The position numbers were made by a program, and so were the translations under genes. From Shewanella benthica (GTDB taxonomy: Bacteria > Pseudomonadota > Gammaproteobacteria > Enterobacterales > Shewanellaceae), in contig JAKVHY010000001.1 of assembly GCA_023284085.1 (NCBI GenBank), positions 124,001 to 188,000 on the forward strand: 64,000 bases of DNA, in the 5' to 3' direction. Under the pieces are notes generated by a model, which saw nothing but the letters and a program-made list of their open reading frames with translations, was not told where the DNA came from and did not search any database. Below, one piece after another: positions 46,498-54,484 of this stretch (position 1 is its first letter; each line of letters starts with the position of its first letter).

Positions 46498-47288
46498 TAG
46501 CTGGCCTCCTGATTTAAAGAGGTCTTGCTCTTGTCAGAGCCTTTGTTAGCGCTCTTATGTGAGTCATTGTCGTCATCGGACTCAACTGAGTCCCCCTCAT
46601 CCGTACCCGATTTAAACACTCTGAAGTAAGTTAAAATAAGGCCCAGAATAGAAGCCGATAGAGCAAACAGTAAAACCCAGAACAACAACCAGTTGCTGGG
46701 ATCTTCATCTTCATAATCCATCACATGCAGGCTGAACATAAGATCGAAGGTGCGCCAGAACTCATGACGTTTCGTCACCAGTTTGCCTGTCTCGGCCGAC
46801 ACATAAATAGAAGGGCTGCCAAAGTCATCGAAATTTACTCGCCATGCGGGTAACACCCGGCGGCTGAGCTCGAAAGGGGGGTCTTGAGTGATTAACTCAA
46901 CTTCGGCAACCTCACCGTCACCAGTGTAATAGTGTTGAGCGGCTTTGATTGCCATTGTTTGGTTAAGCGGAGATAATAGTTGGCCGGTATGAGCATCGAT
47001 TAAAAAATCTTGTTCATCTTGCTTGAAGCGGTACACCTCTTTGTCGAGAAATACGCCCATTTCCAGACGCTCTGCGTCCGGGTAAGCCTGGATCAGCTTG
47101 GCTAAGGGATACGCTATGTTATCTTGGTTGATCTTAGTCTGATGATTCTCCACTAAGCTGTCGCCGTGAATATAATCAATATCGAAGATCACCATATAGG
47201 CCCCAGAAACGGACCAAATCACAAACTGCACACCCACAAATAGCATTAACCATCTATGGTATTTACGACTTATTTTCAATAAGTTCAT
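46497..47288 (-). CDS. PepSY-domain membrane protein
   Basis: This 263-residue protein has the same layout as the N-terminal part of its partner: helix 1 (~13-33), a periplasmic PepSY loop (~34-185), helix 2 (~199-222), and a highly charged Asp/Ser/Lys-rich cytoplasmic tail. His11 (KYHRWL) and His188 (LHVMDY) match His10 and His193 of the partner. Such histidines in PepSY reductases of the FoxB/PiuB type are candidates for haem binding. It is translationally coupled to the reductase gene. It probably forms the membrane part of the complex. Confidence 0.85.
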   Translation of the reverse strand: MNLLKISRKYHRWLMLFVGVQFVIWSVSGAYMVIFDIDYIHGDSLVENHQTKINQDNIAYPLAKLIQAYPDAERLEMGVFLDKEVYRFKQDEQDFLIDAHTGQLLSPLNQTMAIKAAQHYYTGDGEVAEVELITQDPPFELSRRVLPAWRVNFDDFGSPSIYVSAETGKLVTKRHEFWRTFDLMFSLHVMDYEDEDPSNWLLFWVLLFALSASILGLILTYFRVFKSGTDEGDSVESDDDNDSHKSANKGSDKSKTSLNQEAS

Positions 47289-47323
47289 TGTTGTTTTCCC
47301 TTGTCGACTTTACCGCACCGGTC

Positions 47324-47361
47324 ATAGCCAGTGCCTTTATTATAATGTCCAAACTGGCTAT
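47324..47361. promoter_or_regulatory. Inverted repeat upstream of the PepSY operon
   Basis: ATAGCCAGT (47324-47332) and ACTGGCTAT (47353-47361) are perfect 9-bp arms 20 bp apart, 36-73 bp before the PepSY start. It may be an operator or a leader hairpin. The 19-bp site of the neighbouring operons is not present here. Confidence 0.4.
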
Positions 47362-47748
47362 TAGTTAACAGCCAGACCGTTATTAACGAATAGCTAACCA
47401 TTCACAAGTTAATCCATATTCAATCGTGAGTTATGCGCCAAAGAGGAACAAGTCATTAAATAATGAAGCTCACGCGATTAAGCGAGTAACGCGCACTTAA
47501 AAGATGCAGCCAACAATGTAAACTAAATGCCTGCTACGCGCGCAATAAAAATGTAACAGAGTTAATAGATTGAGTATGATTTATTCGATACCCGTCTCAA
47601 GCATGCCGGCCTGACATATTATTACGTCATCCTGGAACAAGACTGCCGGAAAGACAATAAGGAAAGGCCGTCGTCTCAGCTTCAAAATTGACCTCTGGTC
47701 ATCGTCTTAGCTCCACCAAGCGCTGCGCCCGTCTTGGCTTCTGTATGG

Positions 47749-47830
47749 TCTTCCCGGGCTTGTTCCGGGATCCAGCTCTTATCTTTGAGTACGAAACATG
47801 GATTCCGGCCTAAAAGAGTGCCGGAAAGAC
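47749..47830. repeat. REP/BIME-like unit 4
   Basis: Palindrome A is TTCCCGGGCTTGTTCCGGGA; palindrome B is GGATTCCGGCCTAAAAGAG then TGCCGGAAAG. Confidence 0.75.
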
Positions 47831-47895
47831 AATAGGGGAAGGACCGTCCTCTTAGTTCTTCACTAAGCGAAGCGTCCATCTCAGCTTCTGTTTTG

Positions 47896-47977
47896 TCTTC
47901 CCGGACTTGTTCCGGGATCCAGCTTTGTCTTTAAGTGCTAAACAATGGATTCCGGCCTAAAAGCGTGCCGGAAAGAC
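47896..47977. repeat. REP/BIME-like unit 5
   Basis: Palindrome A is TTCCCGGACTTGTTCCGGGA; the spacer starts TCCAGCTTTG; palindrome B ends TGCCGGAAAGACT. Confidence 0.75.
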
Positions 47978-48014
47978 TGGAGGTAAGCGTGCCGTAAAGA
48001 CTTACTACTCTGTC

Positions 48015-48121
48015 TTCGACCGCCACGGGTCAGTGATATTCCCGATATCATTCAGACATTCCCCATATCCCTATGGGTCAAGGCGGAAATGTCGATCATG
48101 CTCGGAGCAATTATCGACCCG
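48015..48121. repeat. ~273-bp dispersed element, internally deleted copy
   Basis: The left ~90 bp and the right GAGCAATTATCGACCCGG match the full copies at 43737 and 53910, but about 165 bp in the middle are missing. In the full copy at 43737 the word GAGCAATTATCGA occurs twice, at the deletion boundary and near the right end, so recombination between them could explain the loss. Confidence 0.65.
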
Positions 48122-48200
48122 GGCTTGCTCGTTCCGGGATCCAGCTTTTGATCTTGAGTGCTAAACAATGGATTCCGGCCTAAAAGCATGCCGGAATGAC
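48117..48200. repeat. REP/BIME-like unit 6
   Basis: It begins in the end of the deleted element (CCCGGGCTTGCTCGTTCCGGG) and ends with palindrome B GGATTCCGGCC...TGCCGGAATGACG. Confidence 0.75.
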
Positions 48201-48342
48201 GATAGGGGATGGTCATTGTCTTATCTCCACCAAGCGCTGCGCCCGTCTTGGCATTACGCTCGGCTTAGCTCTAACAGACCTAAGGTCGTCATCTCAGCTC
48301 TTCACCCGTCCTAGCTCTAAATCCTTCTTTGACTTCTCCGAG

Positions 48343-50565
48343 CTAATCCCGTCTATATTCTCTTCCTATGGCTAACAGCAATAAGGCTAATAGGGTCAGT
48401 ATGGTTAAACTACTACCACTGCTAGAACTGGATCGAGTAGTCGTCGCTGGAGGTGGAGGAGTAGGAACATCATTGACCATGATATCTACCTCACTCATAT
48501 CGGCCAAATGACCGTCATTGACGGTCACCACAAAGGTGAGGGTCATAGCTGAGCTGACGCTAGGGGCCGTGAAGGTGGGCATCGCGCTGGCATTATTGCT
48601 AAGTGTGACCCTAGTGCCGGCGCTCTGAGTCCATTCATACAGCACAGTATCGCCATCGGGATCGCTACTCATAGATGCATTGAGCGTAACCAGGCTACCC
48701 TCGTTTACGCTTTGATCTTCTCCCGCGTCTGCCATAGGCGCTTGATTCGGCAATAAGGTCATCTTATATACAGTGCCGCTGGTGCCAGAGGGTATCCCCC
48801 CGGTATTGGCCAGCACATATAGTTCACCTTGGCTGTCTTGGGCAAACCCTAATACAGAGCCGACATCCAGGTCATCCACATCCTGGAACTCAGAAATAGT
48901 GCCCTCGTTATTGATATAGAACAGACGGCCATTGTAATCACCGAAAACATATAAGCCTTGCATTGCGGCATGATTGCTACCGCGGTACACAAATCCGCCG
49001 ATGATGGCTATGCCTTCATCGTGATCATATTCCACCATAGGGTCGATCGTACCCATATTGTCGGCTTGCTCAAACACATAACCGTCATTATTGCCGTTAG
49101 GGAAGAAACCGAAACTACCTTCTCTCATGTTCCAGCCATAATTGCCTCCTGAGGTGATAACGTTGACCTCTTCGATGTCATTTTGGCCTACATCGGCGGC
49201 GTATAAAGTGCCTGTCATGCTATCGAACGAAAGACGATAGGGGTTACGCAAACCATAGGCATAAATCTCATCGAGTCCGGCTTCACCAACAAAAGGATTT
49301 GTCGCTGGGATACCATAAGCACCATTACCGCTGTTAGATCCCATAGGATCGATACGCAGGATCGCCCCTAGTGGATTGTCCATGTTTTGACCGTTTCCCA
49401 TAGTGCCATGACCGACCATAGGGCCATTGATGAACATCTGCCCATCGACATCGTCCGCGCCGCCACCATCACCCAGTGCCAAATAGAGCATGCCATTAGC
49501 ATCGAAGGCGATAGCACCACCATTATGGTTAAACTGCGGCTCGTCTATTCTTAACACTTCTCGTGCCGAGTTCATGTCAATTGTTATGCCTGCTAAGCCG
49601 CCAAAATTGGCTTGCCACTCGGTTAATACGCCTTGATGATCTGCCATCATGCCCATAGGCATAGTGCTAAAGTCCGCCGCACCTATGACACCTTGTGAGC
49701 TGTAGGTGTACATTAAGCCATTAGTAGCAAATTGTGGGTGGAATGCGATGCCGAGTAATCCGCGTTCATCGAAGCCACCAAACTCGGGAATACCGATAGT
49801 CACCAGAGAAGCAGAAAGATCAGCTAGCATGGTCTTATCACCTGTGGTGGTGTCGATAGCCCAAATACTGCCAAGCTGATCGATAACATAGAAGAAACCG
49901 CTGACACCGGGAGCGGTAGTGCCCCACAAGGGCGCGGTTAAGCCTTGGCTAAACACCTCTAATTGCAGTTTTAGACCACCACTGAAAATGGGTAAGGCTA
50001 GTGGGTCAGTCAGCTCGATAGGATCGCCAGGAGGCGTGGGAGCCGTCATAGCAGTAAAGCTAAAATCATCGAAAACCGCGAAGCTGGAGGTATTGTTAAT
50101 CAGCTCCATGCGAGAAATCCCTTCCGTGGAAGTGATGGCTATCTCCTGCCACGAGGTCGTCGCCGTGTAGCTGTTAACTAAGGTGTCATCGACATCGTAG
50201 ACATTGACCATGGCACCGGCCGCGCCGGATTGTGCTTTCAAGAACACATTTATCATGGCTGCAGGGGTTTCGAACGTCACCATGGCCGTATCATTTTGAA
50301 CCATAAAGGCTTGAGAGCCTGAATGATACAGAGATGTAATGCCGGCGAATCTGGCTTCACCATCGGCAAAGGTGACAGTCTTGGGCGCAGTTCCTAAGGT
50401 AAATAAGCCACTTGTATTGGTCGTTTCAAAACTGGTTGTCACATCGGCCGCTAAGCTGCTGCCAATAACCGATATATACAAGAAGAGACAAGTGAAGGTT
50501 TTGATTAAGGTATGACACAGGAAGTGTAGGGTTCTACGGGTAGGATTAACAATTAAACATCTCAT
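48343..50565 (-). CDS. Secreted sugar dehydrogenase-like protein with PKD domain and C-terminal anchor
   Basis: This encodes about 740 residues: a long signal peptide (to about residue 40), a jelly-roll-like region (~45-185), and a six-bladed soluble glucose/sorbosone dehydrogenase domain (~205-600). The last has FGGFDERGLLGIAFHPQF, FNHNGGAIAFD, LRNPYRLSFD and GDYNGRLFY. A PKD/Ig-like domain (~608-695) follows. The last ~29 residues are a Ser-rich stretch, a hydrophobic helix and REYRRD, resembling a GlyGly-CTERM sorting tail with Ser in place of Gly. PQQ-dependent sugar oxidation is inferred. The first ATG is 50565, after a run of seven C; no good ribosome-binding site. Confidence 0.83.
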   Translation of the reverse strand: MRCLIVNPTRRTLHFLCHTLIKTFTCLFLYISVIGSSLAADVTTSFETTNTSGLFTLGTAPKTVTFADGEARFAGITSLYHSGSQAFMVQNDTAMVTFETPAAMINVFLKAQSGAAGAMVNVYDVDDTLVNSYTATTSWQEIAITSTEGISRMELINNTSSFAVFDDFSFTAMTAPTPPGDPIELTDPLALPIFSGGLKLQLEVFSQGLTAPLWGTTAPGVSGFFYVIDQLGSIWAIDTTTGDKTMLADLSASLVTIGIPEFGGFDERGLLGIAFHPQFATNGLMYTYSSQGVIGAADFSTMPMGMMADHQGVLTEWQANFGGLAGITIDMNSAREVLRIDEPQFNHNGGAIAFDANGMLYLALGDGGGADDVDGQMFINGPMVGHGTMGNGQNMDNPLGAILRIDPMGSNSGNGAYGIPATNPFVGEAGLDEIYAYGLRNPYRLSFDSMTGTLYAADVGQNDIEEVNVITSGGNYGWNMREGSFGFFPNGNNDGYVFEQADNMGTIDPMVEYDHDEGIAIIGGFVYRGSNHAAMQGLYVFGDYNGRLFYINNEGTISEFQDVDDLDVGSVLGFAQDSQGELYVLANTGGIPSGTSGTVYKMTLLPNQAPMADAGEDQSVNEGSLVTLNASMSSDPDGDTVLYEWTQSAGTRVTLSNNASAMPTFTAPSVSSAMTLTFVVTVNDGHLADMSEVDIMVNDVPTPPPPATTTRSSSSSGSSLTILTLLALLLLAIGREYRRD

Positions 50566-50852
50566 GGGGGGGTCCAAAAAACATCATGTTGGTCCATAAT
50601 AGACCCGACTTTCGCGCTTGTTATTTCATCAAAAGCTAATCTAATATTCTATTCTTATTATCAAACTAACTCGATTTCGCTTATTACTGATTGTATTAAC
50701 AAAGATGTTATTTAACAGCTGAAATCAGACACATTTTGATCCCAATAATACTGGCCAGTCGTTAACGTTTTTGATCTCTTCTTAAGTAACGCCTGTGGTT
50801 TGGGGAAGGGGTCAGAATACCCATCATGGGATTAGTCTGAATAACAGTAATG

Positions 50853-50880
50853 GATTCCGGCCTAAAAGCGTGCCGGAAAG
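50853..50880. repeat. Half REP/BIME-like unit (palindrome B only)
   Basis: GATTCCGGCCTAAAAGCG then TGCCGGAAAG; palindrome A is absent to the left. Confidence 0.65.
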
Positions 50881-51015
50881 ACAATAGAGGAAGACGCTCA
50901 TCTTTTCTTCCCTAGTCGAAGCCATCGTCTCAGCTATAAAAACCATCCCAGCTTGCCAGGCCAACGGCCGTCCTCTTGGCTCTACAAGCGCAGCATCATC
51001 TCAGCTCCTGTATGG

Positions 51016-51283
51016 TCATCCCGGACTCGTTCCGGGATCCAGCTTTATCTTTGTGTTCTAAAGAATGGATTCCGGCCAACAAGCATGCCGGAAAGACTAT
51101 CCACTTTGTCTTCCCGGACTCGTTCCGGGATCCAGCTTTTATCTTGTGTTCTAAAGAATGGATTCCGGCCAACAAGCATGCCGGAAAGACTATCCACTTT
51201 GTCTTCCCGGACTTGTTCCGGGATCCAGCTTTTATCTTGTGTTCTAAAGAATGGATTCCGGCCAACAAGAATGCCGGAAAGAC
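51016..51283. repeat. Tandem array of three REP/BIME-like units (7, 8, 9)
   Basis: Three nearly identical units start at 51016, 51108 and 51201 (period 92-93 bp), each with palindrome A (TCCCGGACTCGTTCCGGGA or the TTG variant), the TCCAGCTTT spacer, and palindrome B with CCAACAAGCATGCCGG. Between units stands ACTATCCACTTTGTCTT. Their near-identity suggests recent tandem duplication. Confidence 0.85.
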
Positions 51284-51450
51284 AATAGAGGAAGACGCTC
51301 ATCTTTGCTTCTCTTCTAGTCGAAGCCATCGTATCAGCTCTAAAAACCATCCCTGCTTTTCCAGGCCAATGGCCGTCCTCTTGGCTCTACAAGCGCAGCA
51401 TCATCTCAGCTCCACCACATCGTCTTAGCAGTTCAGGTGAAACCGACTTC

Positions 51451-52407
51451 TTAGCTTTTACAGGCCATCTCCTTAATCGTCTCTTTTAGCCAGCGTAACT
51501 TGGGGTTATGGGAGTTACGCTTATGCCACATCAAGGTAATGGGGATCTCGATTTGTTTACTGGCTGCAGCACTGATGGGTAAAGGTCTGGTGACTAAGTT
51601 GGGATGATATAGCTTAATATAATCTCGGCAATAGCTGGGCGCTGTAGTGAACATGGTTTGATTGGCTTGCGCCGCCATAAACAAGGACTGCTCGAAGGTC
51701 GATAACGACAGGCCAATATTACGACTTAGCCCTGTTTCAGCTAATATCTCGTCCAGCGCCCAGGTCTCAGTCTTTTCCCAAAGTATATTGATATGACGGT
51801 ATTTCAAGAAGGTGTCCATATTCCAGCTTTCATCCAGCGCCGGATGGTCTTGCCTGAGATACACCAGTGGTAGATCGGTAAACAGCACTTCATAATCGAT
51901 AAAATAGGGCAGTAAGTCGAGTGTTTCAGATGAACGTGGATGGCTTTCTCGACCACATAAACCGATATCGGCCTCACCATTGATAATGGCCGCTAACGAG
52001 TCATACTCCCAGTTACGGATTTTAATATTGGCATCTGGATATTGTTGATTGATGCGCTGGGGTAACTCGGCAAGTTGAAGCATATGTAGCGGCGACTCCA
52101 TCATCAGCTGAAAGCTGACGCCCTTAGGCGTCTCGCTACTGCGTTTGGCAGCGATTTGAGTCGCAACCTGAAACCATTCAGAAAGATCGCCTTCCATACT
52201 CAAAGCAAGCGGTGTGGCCTGCAATCCTTGTGGTGTACGCACAAACAAGGGATCGTCAAACCAATCTCTGAGTTTTGTCAGGGATTTACTCACCGCCGAT
52301 GGCGTCACCGACAGCCTTTTAGCTGTCTTAGTCACGCTGCGCTCATTTAAGAGTAGCTGCATGGTAAACAGCAGATTTAAATCAAGACGATGCAGGGATT
52401 TTGTCAT
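51451..52407 (-). CDS. yidZ: LysR-type regulator YidZ-like
   Basis: This 318-residue LysR regulator has an N-terminal winged helix-turn-helix ([25 protein letters not shown]...[23 protein letters not shown]). Its effector-binding domain matches E. coli YidZ in detail: [30 protein letters not shown] and [21 protein letters not shown]. In E. coli yidZ also sits next to mdtL; here the two genes overlap by 26 bp on the same strand, so they are one transcript. It probably controls the exporter or related genes; the inducer is unknown. Confidence 0.87.
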   Translation of the reverse strand: MTKSLHRLDLNLLFTMQLLLNERSVTKTAKRLSVTPSAVSKSLTKLRDWFDDPLFVRTPQGLQATPLALSMEGDLSEWFQVATQIAAKRSSETPKGVSFQLMMESPLHMLQLAELPQRINQQYPDANIKIRNWEYDSLAAIINGEADIGLCGRESHPRSSETLDLLPYFIDYEVLFTDLPLVYLRQDHPALDESWNMDTFLKYRHINILWEKTETWALDEILAETGLSRNIGLSLSTFEQSLFMAAQANQTMFTTAPSYCRDYIKLYHPNLVTRPLPISAAASKQIEIPITLMWHKRNSHNPKLRWLKETIKEMACKS

Positions 52408-53665
52408 TACTGCTTAGCTCCGAAACCTGGTGAGTTAACTTGTTACACGATGCAGTCACACTGGGGACAACAAGCAGCAGTATGATGCTACTTACGCCTG
52501 CTAGCAGCAACAAGAATATCAACATATTAAGTGCACTCATGCCTAGCCAGCCCATCAGTGTGATATAGGCGGCAGAACAAGCTATCTGGCTAATACCTAA
52601 CACTGAACTCGCCATGCCCGCTCTACGGCTAAAAGGAGATAGTGCCTGACTCATTGCCGTGCCGAATCCGATCGAGAATCCTGCGCAAATCAAACTTATC
52701 CCGAGTAAGATCACACCGCTATTTAGCTTAAATTGATAGCCAGCCATTAGCACTGCAGCAGATGTCATAAATAGGCACTGAGACGCTAACATTATCCTTT
52801 GTTGGCCAAAATGCGTCAGTAATTTAGGTGCTAAAAATGCGGTCGACATACTAATCGCAGCTAAGCCTGCCATCGCTGCCGAGTACTCACCGGTTGAATA
52901 GCCCATCTGTTCCATCAATAGCATAGGAGAGACGTTTACATAGGTCAGAATAGCGGTGACGGCCAAAGAGGTCGTAATCAAACGACTGAGGAATAATCGA
53001 GAGACTAGTGACTCATTGCTGCTTTTTTGCGTACCTTCATTGTATAGAACTTGATTAAAGCTGTTTTCTGACTGTGTACTTGTATTCATATTTGTATGAG
53101 GCGCCTCAATAAGACGAGGCTTAGTTTCTTTTAATATCAACAAACAAAGCTGAAAGATCAGCATGGCCATAATTGCCATAGAGAAGAAAAGACTAGACCA
53201 TTCGAAGCGCATTAAAATCAAATGACCTATCACAGGGGCTAAAACAGGGACAATACAGGTAATGCCATTGATCATAGTCAATACCTTCGCGCGTTTGTCA
53301 TCATCTAAGGTATCGCGCAAAATAGCGAAGGTCACCACATAACAAAAGCCTGCGCCAACACCTTGGCCAAATCGGGCAAACAAGAAGTAATCGACAGTCA
53401 CAGAATTTGCTGCATACCAGGAAGCAATAGCAAACGTTGCAGCGCCCATCAAGGCGACGGGTTTACGTCCGACATGATCGGCGAACCATCCGGCTAACAA
53501 CATGGTCGAAGCCATACCCGCTAGATAAATAGAGAAGGCCACGTGCAATTCAGCCTGTGAAGCATTTAAATCTCGCGCGATATCAGGCAGGCCGACTAAA
53601 TACAGATCTATGCCTAAGGGATATATAAGCACTAAAGCGAAACTACACAAAAGGTATCTAAACAT
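52382..53665 (-). CDS. mdtL: MFS multidrug transporter MdtL-like
   Basis: This 427-residue, 12-helix drug:proton antiporter (DHA1/Bcr-CflA group) opens [33 protein letters not shown], very close to E. coli MdtL. Motif [15 protein letters not shown], then [21 protein letters not shown] and [17 protein letters not shown] follow. The central cytoplasmic loop is longer than in E. coli (391 residues), with a polar Asn/Ser/Thr-rich insert. It is the first gene of an operon with the yidZ-like regulator. Confidence 0.87.
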   Translation of the reverse strand: MFRYLLCSFALVLIYPLGIDLYLVGLPDIARDLNASQAELHVAFSIYLAGMASTMLLAGWFADHVGRKPVALMGAATFAIASWYAANSVTVDYFLFARFGQGVGAGFCYVVTFAILRDTLDDDKRAKVLTMINGITCIVPVLAPVIGHLILMRFEWSSLFFSMAIMAMLIFQLCLLILKETKPRLIEAPHTNMNTSTQSENSFNQVLYNEGTQKSSNESLVSRLFLSRLITTSLAVTAILTYVNVSPMLLMEQMGYSTGEYSAAMAGLAAISMSTAFLAPKLLTHFGQQRIMLASQCLFMTSAAVLMAGYQFKLNSGVILLGISLICAGFSIGFGTAMSQALSPFSRRAGMASSVLGISQIACSAAYITLMGWLGMSALNMLIFLLLLAGVSSIILLLVVPSVTASCNKLTHQVSELSSNDKIPASS

Positions 53666-53809
53666 TGTCAGTTAAGGTCTTATTTTGATAAACAGGAATG
53701 ACCGAGAGACTAATGAGTTATGCATTGAAGCGCGAGTTGCCATAACGACAACAGGTATTTCCTGTATGGAAATACGTTTTACTTTGATATGCCATCACGG
53801 TTTTTCTCT

Positions 53810-53890
53810 GTCATCCCGGACTTGTTCCGGGATCCAGCTTACTCTTGGTGCGAAGAATGGATTCCGGCCTAAAAGAGTGCCGGAAAGACG
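53810..53890. repeat. REP/BIME-like unit 10
   Basis: Palindrome A is ATCCCGGACTTGTTCCGGGA; the spacer is shortened (ACTCTTGGTGCGAAGAATGG); palindrome B is GGATTCCGGCCTAAAAGAG then TGCCGGAAAG. Confidence 0.75.
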
Positions 53891-53909
53891 AGGTGGGTGT
53901 AAATGGTCT

Positions 53910-54182
53910 TCTGACCTACAGGGTTTGTGATATTCCCGATATCATTCAGACATTCCCCATATCCCTATGGGTCAAGGCGGAAATGTCGATCATGCACGAC
54001 TATAAGGATATAGGAGGTACGAGTCCATGGATGGACAAAGGTAGAATAATGCAGGAGCTATTATCGAGAGTGAAGCAGGGCGAGAATCATGAAATGATGG
54101 TTTTGAGCGAGAGACATGGAAGTCGAACTGGCCTTTTAACAAGGAGGTTATTGCCAGAACCGAGGGAGCAATTATCGACCCG
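53910..54182. repeat. ~273-bp dispersed element, copy 2
   Basis: This is colinear with 43737-44010 across its whole length, with scattered substitutions and a one-base indel in the T-run near 54110 (GATGGTTTTGAGCG against GATGGCTTTTGAGCG). The indel shifts any reading frame, which argues against protein coding. It carries the same AGGAGGTACGAGTCCATGG core. Confidence 0.7.
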
Positions 54183-54192
54183 GTTTTTTTCT

Positions 54193-54274
54193 GTCATCCC
54201 GGACTCGTTCCGGGATCCAGCTTTGTCTTTAAGTGCTAAACAATGGATTCCGGCATAAAAGAGTGCCGGAAAGA
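54193..54274. repeat. REP/BIME-like unit 11
   Basis: Palindrome A is ATCCCGGACTCGTTCCGGGA; palindrome B is GGATTCCGGCATAAAAGAG then TGCCGGAAAG, with one arm mismatch. It follows the ~273-bp element with a T-run between. Confidence 0.75.
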
Positions 54275-54484
54275 CAATAGGGGAAGGACATCATCTCAGC
54301 TCTTCCGCCGTCTCAGCTTTATCAAGCGAAGCGTCCATGTCAGCTGTTCAGGTGAAACCGACATCTCAGCTTTAACAGGCCATCGGCCGTCTTCTTAGCT
54401 TCACCAAGCGCAGCGCCCATCTTTGCTTTCCCAGGCGAAGCCATCGTCTCGGTCCCTCCAGGCCGAAGGCCGTCCTCTCAGCAC

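Larger units (their letters stand above)
47289..48342. other. Promoter region of PepSY operon and repeat cluster
   Basis: This 1,054-bp space has no gene. 47289-47590 is A/T-rich and should hold the PepSY-operon promoter. 47600-48342 is filled with partial and complete REP/BIME-like units, one deleted copy of the ~273-bp element, and short AAGCG-type inverted words. Confidence 0.65.
50566..51450. other. Repeat-filled intergenic region
   Basis: 885 bp without a supported gene. 50566-50830 is A/T-rich and should contain the dehydrogenase promoter. The rest is one half-unit and a tandem array of three REP/BIME-like units, flanked on both sides by a similar ~90-bp text (AGGAAGACGCTCATCTTT and onward, near 50887 and 51288). 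The open frames here encode only the repeat. Confidence 0.65.
53666..54484. other. Repeat-filled intergenic region
   Basis: 819 bp between mdtL and hmgA with no supported gene. It contains a REP/BIME-like unit, the second near-full ~273-bp element, another unit directly after it, and at 54275-54480 a run of short inverted words (AAGCGAAGCGTCC, CCAGGCGAAGCC, AGGCCGAAGGCCG). Confidence 0.65.

Noticed and set aside
51016..51283. Regularly spaced repeats that could suggest a CRISPR array
   Set aside because: The repeated part is ~80 bp and palindromic, the gaps are short and identical rather than unique spacers, and no cas genes are near.
50953..51428. Overlapping open frames on both strands in the palindromic array
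   Set aside because: They translate the tandem REP/BIME-like units; identical peptides recur with the repeat period. No real protein is supported.
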